Shown one piece after another: positions 15,821 to 24,535 of a DNA stretch of 64,000 nucleotides. The stretch's first letter is position 1, and every line of letters starts with the position of its first letter. Source of the DNA: Oceanobacillus sp. FSL K6-2867 (GTDB lineage: Bacteria; Bacillota; Bacilli; Bacillales; Amphibacillaceae); contig NZ_CP150144.1 in the NCBI RefSeq assembly GCF_037963145.1, forward strand, positions 2,976,001 through 3,040,000. Direction: 5' to 3'. The translations under genes were made by a program, and so were the position numbers. A model generated the notes under the pieces. It made no database searches. It saw only the letters and a program-made list of their open reading frames with translations, and was not told where the DNA came from.

Positions 15821-15984
15821 ATTTACCACCTTTTCATACTTGTTATTATCCCTCTCTATTTATCCTATCTTAACAGGAATTTTGTGCGATGGAACGTATT
15901 TAAGGATTTTGTAAGGTTCATGTGATTGTAGTTTAAGGATGAAGGGATATTGTAAAGACAACATACGAAAGAGGTGAAGGAATA

Positions 15985-16262
15985 ATGGAATCTTTATTAC
16001 AGGTTAAAAATGTTGAGAAAGTCTTTGGAAAAGGAACGAATACATGTAAAGCACTGGAGGACATTTCCTTTACGATAGATCATGGTGAATTTGTAGGAAT
16101 CATGGGACCATCCGGTGCTGGAAAGTCAACATCTTCATGTATTAGCGACATTGATACCCCATCTAAAGGTGATATTTATATAGAAAATGATACTATTGCA
16201 AAAATGAAAGGGGATCAGCTTGCTGATTTTCGCAGGGACCATCCCGAATTTATATTTCAAGA
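15985..16262 (+). pseudogene. Truncated BceA/YxdL-type ABC transporter ATPase
   Basis: The frame begins after GAGGTGAAGGAATA with MESLLQVKNVEKVFGKG, carries Walker A GPSGAGKST and stops being ATPase-like right at the Q-loop (FIFQ). A normal protein has about 250 residues, so the signature motif, Walker B and permease gene are missing. Helical segment ALEDISFTIDHGEF is typical of bacitracin/lantibiotic exporters. The break coincides with the junction to a plasmid Rep remnant. Confidence 0.8.
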
Positions 16263-16328
16263 ACCATGCTGTTGAATAAATTAACAAACGGACACATTAA
16301 CTTAACGATAAACCAGAAAGGAATATGC

Positions 16329-17063
16329 ATGGATAAGAATAGAATTATCATGTTTGCGAGTGATGAAAAGTTGAAAAAAAGGAAACAGCATAAGCTCAAT
16401 TCTTGTCAGATGATTTGTTCCTGGTTTAAAGCAAGAAGGGATGCTTTAGCGCTGGCAATTCAAATGGAATATATCAAACAGAAGTATCAAAAGAAATTCA
16501 TTTTTCTTACGTTGATAGCTCCAAACGTGTTAGCTCATGAATTGGAAAATGAAGTTAAATTGCACAGTAAAGCTTGTGAAAAACTAATGGAACATAAAGA
16601 GGTTAAAAAGAGGATAAAGGGTTATGTGAGAAAATTGGAAGTCATCTACAATAAAGACCGTGATGATTATCAACCACGTATCCATGTGCTGATTGTCGTC
16701 AATAAAAGTTATTTTACAGATAAGAATCATTATATAACATATGATCGTTGGCTTGAATTATGGAAACAAGGGGCGGGCAGCTCTAATAACAAACAAGTTG
16801 ACGTTCTCAAAGTGAGAGAGAATAGCGATAAAGAGATGTCTGAGCTCACCCAAACCTCGGCAAAAGACGATTACCTTGTTAATGAAAAAGTGTTTGAGGT
16901 TTTTTATCAAGCATTGAAAGGTAAACGCTTAATTGTACAGTCAGGACTTTTTAAAGTATCTATGAATCTATGGAAAAGTGGGAAACTAGATAAATATAAA
17001 GAAAGAGATTCAACTCAATATGTCTATGAGCTTTTATACAACTGGGGAAAACTAAACAATTAA
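16329..17063 (+). pseudogene. Decayed rolling-circle plasmid replication protein (Rep_1)
   Basis: A 244-codon frame from ATG 16329 (after AGAAAGGAATATGC) resembles pUB110-type Rep. Recognisable blocks are FIFLTLIAPNV, KRIKGYVRKLEVIYNK, LELWKQGAG, DYLVNEKVFEVFYQALKGKR and YVYELLYNWGK. The metal-binding HUH region reads YQPRIHVLIVV instead of HPHFHVL, and the usual catalytic Tyr before SAKD is Thr. The protein also starts later than normal Rep. It is probably an inactive chromosomal remnant of an integrated plasmid. Confidence 0.75.
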
Positions 17064-17233
17064 TATTTCCATCCTATTATTCGGTAAATTGTTGTAAGGA
17101 AAATTGATGTTGGTTTCCGTGTTTTCCGTCATCATAGCATTATCAATAGGAAAGGTCATCCCGTTCTTTGGATTTATTCTGGCTTCTGATCGAGCACTTT
17201 ACTCAGCTTTATCAATAAGTAAAGGAGGAGTTT
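17064..17233. other. Possible membrane-protein fragment
   Basis: A frame from ATG 17107 reads MLVSVFSVIIALSIGKVIPF and continues into the DUF418 ribosome site without clear similarity. It may be the remains of a membrane gene; no function is suggested. Confidence 0.2.
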
Positions 17234-18214
17234 ATGATGAAACAACGTATTGATACTTTAGATTTCTTGCGAGGGTTTGCTCTATTAGGCATCATATTCG
17301 CGAATATTACACTAATAATATTACCTTCCTCCCTTCAAGCAGACTATTTTTGGAGCCAAATCTTAAATTATGCGGTACACGAGCGATTTTTTATTATCTT
17401 TTCTTTTTTATTTGGAATTGGTTTCTATATTTTCATGACACGAGCAGTAAATCGCGGTGATCAAAGTACAGCCTTGTTTATAAAAAGGTTGATCGTATTA
17501 TCCATGTTTGGATTGATCCATCAATTCTTCCAATTAGGAGAAGCTTTGCTTCCCTATGCGATTTTCGGATTCATCCTTATTCCTTTTTACAAGTTTAAAC
17601 CGAAGATAAACTTTATTATCACTGTCATACTATTAATCCTTGCCGTACTTCTTGGCGGAAGTTATTTTATGATCTTGCCTATGTTTCTACTGGGGTTATG
17701 CATGGGGCAATGGGGCGTTTTTGAAAATATTACAGCACATCAAAAAGCATTCCGTATCGTGCAAATTTCATCTCTTTGCCTCTTGCCTGCAGTATTTTTT
17801 ATTCAATATTTCTTAATGGAAGAAAATGGACAAATCGATCTTGCTGGTGCAATTTCTGCGCCCTTTGTAAGTGCATTCTATGTGACTACTTTAACACTAT
17901 TGCTTCGGCACAATTGGATTCAAAAGTTATTAACACCTCTTAAGTATATGGGAAGAATGGCGTTAACGAACTATCTTGTTCAAACCGCTCTGATTTTAAC
18001 AGCTAGTAGTTTATTCGATTTAAAAGGTCATGTGCATCAAACAACATTAATGAACATTGCCTTCGTAATTTTAATAATCCAAATGATATACAGCACCATT
18101 TGGTTTCAATATTTTAAGATCGGTCCCATGGAATTTATATGGAAAATAGCAACGTACGGTAAGCTGCCCGATCGTTATAAAACCAATGCTAATCATTCAA
18201 AGTTACTCCAATAA
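17234..18214 (+). CDS. DUF418 family membrane protein (YeiB-like)
   Basis: A polytopic membrane protein of 326 residues. The start ATG 17234 (or 17237) follows AAAGGAGGAG. The N-terminal family signature RIDTLDFLRGFALLGI is followed by about 8-10 hydrophobic helices. The C-terminal DUF418 block includes YMGRMALTNYLVQT and the conserved GPMEFIWK. DUF418 proteins are widespread and resemble acyltransferase-3-like membrane enzymes; their substrates are unknown. The gene stands alone after the decayed plasmid region and appears complete. Confidence 0.88.
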   Translation: MMKQRIDTLDFLRGFALLGIIFANITLIILPSSLQADYFWSQILNYAVHERFFIIFSFLFGIGFYIFMTRAVNRGDQSTALFIKRLIVLSMFGLIHQFFQLGEALLPYAIFGFILIPFYKFKPKINFIITVILLILAVLLGGSYFMILPMFLLGLCMGQWGVFENITAHQKAFRIVQISSLCLLPAVFFIQYFLMEENGQIDLAGAISAPFVSAFYVTTLTLLLRHNWIQKLLTPLKYMGRMALTNYLVQTALILTASSLFDLKGHVHQTTLMNIAFVILIIQMIYSTIWFQYFKIGPMEFIWKIATYGKLPDRYKTNANHSKLLQ

Positions 18215-18342
18215 CGGAAAAGTAATGAATCAGGTTAGGAGGTGATCTCCATGTGAAAAAACAGAGAGGTTTATAAGTAAGCGTTTTATGCATCCCTAAA
18301 AGGAATATCTGAATTACAACCAAATTATTTAAGGAGTGAATG

Positions 18343-18951
18343 ATGTTGAAGAAGAAATGGTTATTGGTAGTTCCCGCGATTGTGGTTGCGCTTGTAGGTG
18401 CACCTCATTTTAATCAAACAGTAGATGCAGCCCCAGAAAATGAATCGGTTCAACAAGCAGAATCAGAAATACCAGCAGGATATGAAACAATATTAAATTG
18501 GCCACCTGAACAACAGCCGATCGTCAACCAGGGGAGCCAAGAAAGTTTTGAAGTTGAATTTATTCAAGTGATGTTAAATCACTTTGGATTTGAAACAGAA
18601 GTTGATGGGAATTTTGACTCTCACACAGACCAACAGGTTCGCGGGTTGCAAGCTGAGAATGGGTTAGCCCAAGACGGGATTGTCGGTGTTAATACATGGA
18701 CTGTATTACTTGAAGAATATCAAGCAGAGTTGTTTACAGTAGAATCGGCGGTTGCTTATGCAGAGGCTGCCCTTGATAATGATGATCTAGTGTTTAGCAG
18801 CAATGGTGTACTTTATGAGGACTCAGATGGAAGCGTATTTTATTCTTTGAGAGCACGAAGTCAAGATTATATGGATGACGGAGGTACTGGAACAGTCGGA
18901 TTTTATGATGTGTATCAAAATGGAGACGTTGTAGAATCAAAACCAAGATAG
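18343..18951 (+). CDS. Secreted peptidoglycan-binding-domain protein
   Basis: An exported protein of 202 residues. ATG 18343 is preferred to ATG 18340 because it gives six-base spacing from AAGGAG. The signal peptide (MLKKKWLLVVPAIVVALVG) probably ends at VDA-A. A single PG_binding_1 domain follows (FIQVMLNHFGFETEVDGNF to GIVGVNTWTVLLEEY). The C-terminal 80 residues (ESAVAYAEAALDNDD, then SVFYSLRARSQDYMDDGGTGTVGFYDVYQNGDV) may be a small ligand or stress domain and are not recognised. No catalytic domain is present, so a structural or targeting role in the wall is likely. Confidence 0.85.
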   Translation: MLKKKWLLVVPAIVVALVGAPHFNQTVDAAPENESVQQAESEIPAGYETILNWPPEQQPIVNQGSQESFEVEFIQVMLNHFGFETEVDGNFDSHTDQQVRGLQAENGLAQDGIVGVNTWTVLLEEYQAELFTVESAVAYAEAALDNDDLVFSSNGVLYEDSDGSVFYSLRARSQDYMDDGGTGTVGFYDVYQNGDVVESKPR

Positions 18952-19064
18952 ACATAAAAAAGATCACTTGGCGGAACCAGTTTAGCAGGAGGATTTAAAA
19001 AATCAGCATCTAAAGTAATAAAGGGTTCCGCTTTGAGGTGCATATTAGTTAAATGACACGCTAA

Positions 19065-19096
19065 ATGGCATACGAATTGACGTATGCCATTTTATT
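19065..19096 (+). terminator. Intrinsic terminator
   Basis: A perfect 10-bp stem ATGGCATACG / CGTATGCCAT with loop AATTGA and a TTTATTG tail, 114 bases after the preceding gene. Confidence 0.7.
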
Positions 19097-19164
19097 GTTA
19101 TATCAAGGTATAGACTATATATTATGTTTTTTTTGTCATTCAAATATTCAATATTTTTCAACCA

Positions 19165-19302
19165 GCGACTGGGACATAAGTGTTTCTGTCAAACAAAGTC
19201 CGAACATGGATGGTGCAAATACCCGCTCCGGAAATATACTTCGCTAAGTTTGTGCATCGTTCGTCTTTAACATTAAACACTTTAGTTGTGTCTCAGTCTC
19301 GA
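19165..19302. repeat. MITE-like repeat, internally deleted copy
   Basis: It starts GCGACTGGGACATAAGTG and ends CACTTTAGTTGTGTCTCAGTCTC, imperfect inverted ends. Inside, GGTGCAAATACCCGCTCCGG, AAATATACTTCGCTAAGTTT and GCATCGTTCGTCTTTA match the two outer parts of the element at 35304-35521; the central part is missing. Confidence 0.7.
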
Positions 19303-19309
19303 TGAAAAT

Positions 19310-19471
19310 TAGTTGTCAATTGACGTGTCAAAATCAATGTCAATTTGTGTGTCTATTCTATTGCCATTTAGTAACTTATAAAGAATATTATAAACAAAAT
19401 AAGGACCTCTATTGAGATCATTATCAATATTTTTCTTAAACAAAGCATCAGTTCGTTTAAGAACATCATTT
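19310..19471 (-). pseudogene. Unidentified C-terminal gene remnant
   Basis: On the minus strand a 53-codon stretch (FKKNIDNDLNRGPYFVYNIL, YKLLNGNRIDTQIDIDFD) looks coding but begins directly after a stop and has no start. The rest of the 19472-19645 gap shows nothing recognisable. Confidence 0.3.
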
Positions 19472-19645
19472 CAGAATCTATAAATTTTTTATATTTGAAT
19501 TAATCAGATCCCGTTATTTCAACATTAATCGAACTATTCAGTAATAAGTAGTTAGAAAATAAGCATCTAAAAGGTTAAACCTTCTAATCATTGATATTAT
19601 TTATTATAAGATGTATATACCGGATAGAAACAGGAGGAAAATCAT

Positions 19646-20248
19646 ATGAAAATACTTGCAGTTACAGCCCACCCCAGATCGGATTCACTCACAGCAAACA
19701 TTACAAAAAGGTTCACTGCCGGCCTATCTGAAGGAGGTCATGAATATGAGATTGTCGATTTATACGCAGAACAGTTCAATCCACTCGTATTCCCGGAGGA
19801 TGAGGCTGATTGGGATAATCCGAACAAAGTATACTCTGAAGAAGTAAGACGGGAAATGAAACGAATTGAAGCCAGTGATGCATTGGTTTATATATTTCCT
19901 GTATGGTGGTACAGCATGCCCGCTTTGATGAAGGGGTATATTGATCGAGTCTGGAATTATGGTTTTGCTTATGGTCCGAAAAAATTACCCGTTCAAAAAG
20001 TCAGTTGGATTGCTATGGTTGGCTTTCCAGAGGAAAAATATAAAAAACGAGATTATGACCGAATGATGGAACATCACCTGAACATCGGCTTGGCGGGATA
20101 CTGTGGGGTTAAAGATTCGAACGTACATTTTATGTATAATACACTCGGAGAGTTTGAGGATCTTGCGGAAAAGGAGAAGCATTTTACAGGATTGTTGGAT
20201 GAGGCTTATCAGTTGGGTGCATCTTTTGGTGAAGAGAATCGTGCTTAA
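19646..20248 (+). CDS. NAD(P)H quinone oxidoreductase, flavodoxin-2 fold
   Basis: A cytoplasmic flavoprotein of 200 residues in the KefF/YwrO/MdaB group, expected to reduce quinones by two electrons using NAD(P)H and FMN or FAD. Seen are the flavin phosphate-binding start MKILAVTAHPRSDSLT, the loop VYIFPVWWYSMPALMKGYID and a C-terminal tail with AYQLGASFG. The start ATG follows AGGAGGAAAATCAT. It is alone; the dioxygenase and this enzyme may both serve quinone defence, which is an inference. Confidence 0.88.
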   Translation: MKILAVTAHPRSDSLTANITKRFTAGLSEGGHEYEIVDLYAEQFNPLVFPEDEADWDNPNKVYSEEVRREMKRIEASDALVYIFPVWWYSMPALMKGYIDRVWNYGFAYGPKKLPVQKVSWIAMVGFPEEKYKKRDYDRMMEHHLNIGLAGYCGVKDSNVHFMYNTLGEFEDLAEKEKHFTGLLDEAYQLGASFGEENRA

Positions 20249-20403
20249 ATCTTAGTAGGACGAGTAGGCTTGAAAATTAAAAAGATGACTTATAATAGCA
20301 AAAGTAATGTAAACTGCAATTCTTAAAATTTGTTTACAAAAAACAGGACTTTTTCTCTTACTTTGCCATTAATCTCATTACTATTCATGGCTAAATAATT
20401 AAA

Positions 20404-20455
20404 TAAGCATCAAAAAGCTCTTTTTTTATAATAAACTTTTTGATGCTTACTTTTA
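20404..20455 (+). terminator. Long-loop terminator hairpin
   Basis: A 13-bp stem AAGCATCAAAAAG / CTTTTTGATGCTT with an 18-base loop and ACTTTT tail lies 155 bases past the oxidoreductase stop. The stretch from 20456 to 20797 holds no supportable gene. Confidence 0.55.
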
Positions 20456-20797
20456 TAAATTTTGAGTAAACTCAAATATCGCTTTATTTGGAGTGTGTCA
20501 ATTAGTGTGATTATATTAACAAAAAATTATAGATAACTACTATCAATTCTTGCTTATTCTTATTTTTCAATTTTTATCAGTCTTCTTGTTGTACTAAACT
20601 GCCAGTTAGTATAATACAGTAAACAATGCAACTGGAAATAAATAAAACCAACTTGGGAAATAGAGATGAACAATATAATAGTTCCCTCAGATATTAAGTT
20701 ATCTTGCTTTACAGTATTTATTGGTAATAAATATTCAGCCACTTTAAAGTCCAAGTCGAAATATTGCACGTCATTGACTCCGTCTCTAAAGTCTTTT

Positions 20798-21301
20798 CTA
20801 TTGAATATAAAAACCAGCAATTTGATTGTTATTATCAAAAGCGAGACTAAATACGACATCAGCACTTTCAAAAAGTCCATCGATTAATACAACCTGGTGG
20901 TCATCGACTTCTTCGGTGGAGCTATATTGCTGATCGATAAATCCACCGAGCTGATCCTGGAGGGAAACCCATAATTCATCAAGTGCAACAGGTGTAAGCT
21001 GTACTGCCATCATATCGTTAAAATGCGCTGTTGCTGCTTCGAATTCCTCGTTAGCAAGCTGTTCGATAAATTCCTCAGCAAGTGCAATATTCCCTTCTGA
21101 ATCTGCATCCGTTCCATTCGAATCAGTAGCTGCTGCATGATTCGTTTCATCCGTACCTTCATTGGTAGCTTTGTCATCCGTTTGCTCCCCAGCATCATTT
21201 GCTTCTGTAGTCTGTTCATCTGTTTCTGGTGGTTCGGCTTCGTTCTCATTACATCCAACCAATACAAATAGCGCTAATAAGATAAATAAAAGCTTCTTCA
21301 T
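20798..21301 (-). CDS. DUF3887-type lipoprotein
   Basis: A 167-residue lipoprotein starting at the ATG at 21301 (MKKLLFILLALFVLVGC) after GGTGAGG. The lipobox is LVGC. A Glu/Thr/Asp-rich linker follows, and then a C-terminal DUF3887 domain (IALAEEFIEQLANEEFEAATAHF, ALDELWVSLQDQLGGF, VVFSLAFDNNNQIAGFYIQ). The domain is homologous to the N-terminal domain of the hydrolase encoded 19 bases upstream on the same strand, so the pair looks like a domain duplication. An accessory or immunity-like role at the membrane is possible but unproven. Confidence 0.8.
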   Translation of the reverse strand: MKKLLFILLALFVLVGCNENEAEPPETDEQTTEANDAGEQTDDKATNEGTDETNHAAATDSNGTDADSEGNIALAEEFIEQLANEEFEAATAHFNDMMAVQLTPVALDELWVSLQDQLGGFIDQQYSSTEEVDDHQVVLIDGLFESADVVFSLAFDNNNQIAGFYIQ

Positions 21302-21320
21302 ATTTAGCCTCACCTTTCTA

Positions 21321-22625
21321 TCATTGTGATTTGTTTGTATGTTTGTGAATCCATTCTGCCATATTATCCACTACTTGCTCATCGACAACGCCTGGATGCT
21401 CATATTCGGCAATTGTTCCTGCATCAGGTCCGTCATAGTCAACGAAAAAGTGATTGAGACCAGGGTAGCTAATAAAGGTTGCGTCTTCTTTGTCGGCTAA
21501 GATTTCCTGCCATAACGCAAAATCCTTATCAAAGTAAACTTGGAAATCATCTTCTCCTTGCAACAGCAATAGAGGTTTTTCGGACTCTGCAGCTAAGGCA
21601 CCCGCATTAAAGGAATCCATTTCTTGAAAATAATAGGCAGGCAGACCATACAGCGTTTCTGATAAAGCTTCTTCCTCTGTCAAATCCTTTAACCCTTGTG
21701 CTTTTTCATATTCCGCTTGCACAAACGCTATCTGGTTCTCATCCTCATACATATCCATACCTTGATCATAAATAATCTCCCATAAACTCCTCGGTGAACC
21801 GGCAAGTATAATCAGTCCAGCAAAATCCCCATCCAGATCGATCCTTGGAGCAAGCATTCCGCCAAGGCTATGCCCACCTAAGAAAACGTTTTTCGAATCA
21901 ATGCGCGAATCATTTTTTAACAGATCAGCAGCCCGAACAGCATCTTCCACTGTTTCCTCGTAAACCGTTAACGATTTCAATTCATCGGGGGACATTGTGC
22001 TGCCATAGGTATACGTTCGTTTATCGTACCTTAGAACTGCAATCCCTTGTTCAGCAAGACCCCAAGCAATATCCCGGAACGGCTTATAACCGAAGACAGC
22101 TTCATCTCTATCGCTCGGTCCAGATCCTTGAACAAGTACAACTGCTGGCAAATTATCGGATGCCTGATTTGGCAGTGTTAATGTTCCTTCCAGCTCATAT
22201 TCTGTTCCTTCTCCGACTACAACCTGTTCTTCCGTGAGACTATCCGGTACAGTGACATTGGCTTCATTGCCAGATATATTGATTCCGACCAATTGAAGCG
22301 CTTTATTAAATGTCATCCGTAATTGAAAATTAACATCGCTATATTCGATTTCAGCTTCAACAACTTGATAAGAGTCGCCCCCTTCAGAAGATTCTAAAGT
22401 TCTTGTTTCCATAAATGTTCCACTTATTTCGGATTTCCAAACTTCTTCCAATTCTTTTGCGGACATAGAATCTTGCAGTTTTTCAGCGAAATAATCATCA
22501 TGGACTTTTTCAAAATCTCCATCCACAAGAAGGTCTATCACTTCCTGTGCAGCCTCTTCAACTGTTGGAGACGCGGACGAACAACCTGCCAAAAGAATGA
22601 ATCCGATCAATAGAAATTTCCTCAT
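21321..22625 (-). CDS. Membrane-anchored alpha/beta hydrolase with DUF3887 domain
   Basis: An extracellular lipoprotein esterase-like enzyme of 434 residues (lipobox LAGC). Residues about 20-115 form DUF3887 (AAQEVIDLLVDGDFEKVHDDY). The rest is an alpha/beta hydrolase: oxyanion region VLVQGSGPSDRDEA, nucleophile GGHSLGGM, acid in GEDDFQVYF and catalytic His in PGLNHFF. ATG 22625 gives six-base spacing from GAGGAG; ATG 22628 is also possible. The DUF3887 lipoprotein follows in the same operon. The substrate is unknown; relatives act on small esters or peptides. Confidence 0.87.
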   Translation of the reverse strand: MRKFLLIGFILLAGCSSASPTVEEAAQEVIDLLVDGDFEKVHDDYFAEKLQDSMSAKELEEVWKSEISGTFMETRTLESSEGGDSYQVVEAEIEYSDVNFQLRMTFNKALQLVGINISGNEANVTVPDSLTEEQVVVGEGTEYELEGTLTLPNQASDNLPAVVLVQGSGPSDRDEAVFGYKPFRDIAWGLAEQGIAVLRYDKRTYTYGSTMSPDELKSLTVYEETVEDAVRAADLLKNDSRIDSKNVFLGGHSLGGMLAPRIDLDGDFAGLIILAGSPRSLWEIIYDQGMDMYEDENQIAFVQAEYEKAQGLKDLTEEEALSETLYGLPAYYFQEMDSFNAGALAAESEKPLLLLQGEDDFQVYFDKDFALWQEILADKEDATFISYPGLNHFFVDYDGPDAGTIAEYEHPGVVDEQVVDNMAEWIHKHTNKSQ

Positions 22626-22752
22626 CATATTCTCCTCGCCAAAAGTATTCTTCTAACTTAGCTATACGAATCAATATGGAAAAGGTTCCGTTCTATATTT
22701 GGAATACAACGAAAATTCAGTTATGATAGAGGGGAAATGTTAGGAGTTGATT

Positions 22753-23163
22753 TTGTTGAGGAAAAAACTACATCCATTTTCAATTCGTACAAACGAAAAG
22801 CAATCCTTTACCAATTTAGACCAATACTTAGAAGAAGCATTGGCTGAAAGCAATGTCCAAAATGGAATCATGCTTATCTTCTGTCCGCATACAACAGCAG
22901 CAATTACGATTAACGAAAATGCAGACCCCGATGTAAAAACAGATCTCAAACTCGGTCTGGATGAAACATTTCCGAACAAGCAGGAATACATTCATATGGA
23001 AGGAAACTCGGACGGGCATATGAAATCCTCTGTTGTCGGAGCAAGTGAAACCTTAATCATTTCTGATGGGCAGCTTATATTAGGAACATGGCAAAGTGTT
23101 TATTTTTGTGAATTTGATGGGCCAAGAAATCGGAAGTTTTATGTGAAAATAATTGAGGGGTAA
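22753..23163 (+). CDS. yjbQ: YjbQ/UPF0047 family protein (secondary thiamine-phosphate synthase)
   Basis: A 136-residue soluble protein of the YjbQ family. TTG 22753 is preferred, six bases after AGGAG; other in-frame TTG codons flank it. The signature is GIMLIFCPHTTAAITINENA followed by DPDVKTDLKLGLDE, with HMEGNSDGHMKSS and a closing LGTWQSVYFCEFDGPRNR. E. coli YjbQ has weak thiamine-phosphate synthase activity, and the true role is debated. The gene is divergent from the hydrolase operon and alone. Confidence 0.9.
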   Translation: MLRKKLHPFSIRTNEKQSFTNLDQYLEEALAESNVQNGIMLIFCPHTTAAITINENADPDVKTDLKLGLDETFPNKQEYIHMEGNSDGHMKSSVVGASETLIISDGQLILGTWQSVYFCEFDGPRNRKFYVKIIEG

Positions 23164-23291
23164 AATAGTGTTGCTGTGTGTATAACACAACCTTTCGTTA
23201 ATAGTATTGTCAATTTCCGAAAAATTTAACTAGGTTGTATCAATGAAACTATACTAATCAGAATGATGGATTTAGAAGGTTATTATATGGT

Positions 23292-23483
23292 ATGCAATCA
23301 AGATATAGGGGTATTCAAATTGATCATATTAATAACGATTTTATTGTCTACGATAATGATAAAGCAAGAAAACTTGCTAAAAAAGAAAGAGAGTTAGCTG
23401 AAATCGAATTAATGTATGGATTCTATGAACATGTTCCTGTCGAATCTTTCGAAAATGGTATATTTGCCATCATTCAAAAGTGA
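23292..23483 (+). CDS. Small hypothetical protein
   Basis: A 63-residue charged protein (MQSRYRGIQIDHINNDFIVY, KARKLAKKERELAEIELMYG). The ribosome site is weak (GAAGG at long spacing). Composition and codon use look genuine, but no family is recognised. It could be a leftover of a mobile element, since a toxin module follows. Confidence 0.45.
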   Translation: MQSRYRGIQIDHINNDFIVYDNDKARKLAKKERELAEIELMYGFYEHVPVESFENGIFAIIQK

Positions 23484-23539
23484 GGAATTAAAAAGCTGTT
23501 TAAAAAAGGATAAAAATAAGGTATATATAGATAGTCATA

Positions 23540-23667
23540 CAATATAAAAAACGTTCGGTGCTGTAACACCAAACGGTTCGCAATAGCAAAGGCTCCCTGC
23601 AAGGGGGGCAGCGATTGGCAGAAGTAATCCACCAGAGCCGTTAACTCAAGGGTGGATTATTTTTTTG
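23540..23667 (+). ncRNA. Candidate antitoxin RNA (RatA-like position)
   Basis: A plus-strand RNA is inferred from the strong terminator at 23626-23667, which lies inside the three-prime end of the minus-strand toxin gene. A TACAAT box near 23537 could be its -10. Convergent overlap of the three-prime ends matches the TxpA/RatA arrangement of Bacillus. The five-prime end is a guess. Confidence 0.4.
23626..23667 (+). terminator. Terminator inside the toxin three-prime end
   Basis: AATCCACC / GGTGGATT closes an 17-base loop and is followed by ATTTTTTT on the plus strand. Confidence 0.65.
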
Positions 23668-23740
23668 GGTTACATGACAGCACTGCAACAATTAAACTTG
23701 AAAAAGCTACAGCGAACATAATTGTTTCAAAAACTGTCAT
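23657..23740 (-). CDS. Putative type I toxin (TxpA/BsrG-like, holin-like)
   Basis: A 27-residue hydrophobic peptide, MTVFETIMFAVAFSSLIVAV plus LSCNPKK. The MTVFET start, a single membrane helix and a Lys-rich end are hallmarks of the Bacillus putative holin-like toxins that depolarise or damage the membrane when unopposed. It is preceded on the minus strand by a purine-rich site (AGGAGAGGGGTG). A candidate antisense RNA converges on its end. It is slightly shorter than classic members (about 30-40 residues) and could be a decayed copy. Confidence 0.65.
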   Translation of the reverse strand: MTVFETIMFAVAFSSLIVAVLSCNPKK

Positions 23741-23874
23741 ACAGCAGCACCCCTCTCCTGCTGGGAGTGAGCTGACCACCCTTAAGAAATCCTATACTAT
23801 TGCTATGTTTTATTTAGATCTATATAGACGATAAAATAAATACTTATACTACAACCCCAAAAGGACTGATACAA

Positions 23875-24078
23875 ATGAATAAACCAACTTTTCCACTATC
23901 AGATATATATACAGCTAGTACAGCTTCAAAGGAATTTGAAATCCCTTATAGCACGATCAAGGACGATTTAAACCGGAACCATAAATTTAGTGACCAAATT
24001 AAGCGGGGTTTAGTAAAAAAAGAAGGGCGTGTATGGCTTATCACTAGACAAGCTATTCAAGAAGTATATGATAAATAA
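23875..24078 (+). CDS. Small helix-turn-helix protein
   Basis: A 67-residue protein with a likely helix-turn-helix (DIYTASTASKEFEIPYSTIK then DDLNRNHKFS) and a basic tail (GLVKKEGRVWLITRQAIQEV), a pattern seen in phage-type excisionase or anti-repressor proteins. It has its own terminator. It lies near the type I toxin but on the opposite strand; a functional link is not shown. Confidence 0.6.
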   Translation: MNKPTFPLSDIYTASTASKEFEIPYSTIKDDLNRNHKFSDQIKRGLVKKEGRVWLITRQAIQEVYDK

Positions 24079-24081
24079 TAT

Positions 24082-24113
24082 AATCCCCTAATCGGAATTG
24101 ATTAGGGGATTTA
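24082..24113 (+). terminator. Terminator after the HTH gene
   Basis: A perfect 12-bp stem AATCCCCTAATC / GATTAGGGGATT starting three bases past the stop. The next 420 bases (24114-24535) hold no supportable gene. Confidence 0.75.
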
Positions 24114-24535
24114 TGTAACTTTGTATAAAAGTTTGATTTTAAATACGCTATGAACGGTGATTTGTCAACACAACTAATTTTTGGTCTTTGAAAAAAGATT
24201 GATAAAAACCTTAGATTAGCTACATATCTAAACTTGTATTTTAAAATAAAGTTTGATAAAAAATAAACCTTGTGTGACCGCTTGAAAGAGATGACACAGT
24301 TTTTGCTTGATAAAATGCAACGCTTTTTTTCAGTTAAGGACTTCCCTTTTTTATAGAAGAGTGTGTATGATTGTCTTAACGGTCATGCAACCTCTGTTTG
24401 TTTTTGCAAAATCGATGCTCAAGAAAAATGTATATATACTAATAATTATGCACATTAACGAAGTTGTGCTTGTTGCACTGACTGGCAGGTTAGTTTAATA
24501 AGAGATATTAATTGATATGTCGTATTGAAAATAAT

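Noticed and set aside
20560..20880. A 106-residue minus-strand frame overlapping the DUF3887 lipoprotein end
   Set aside because: It overlaps the end of a well-supported gene in another frame, has no ribosome site, and its hydrophobic composition is as expected from AT-rich sequence.
24307..24498. A 63-residue plus-strand frame
   Set aside because: No ribosome site and no recognisable pattern; it lies in an AT-rich gap.
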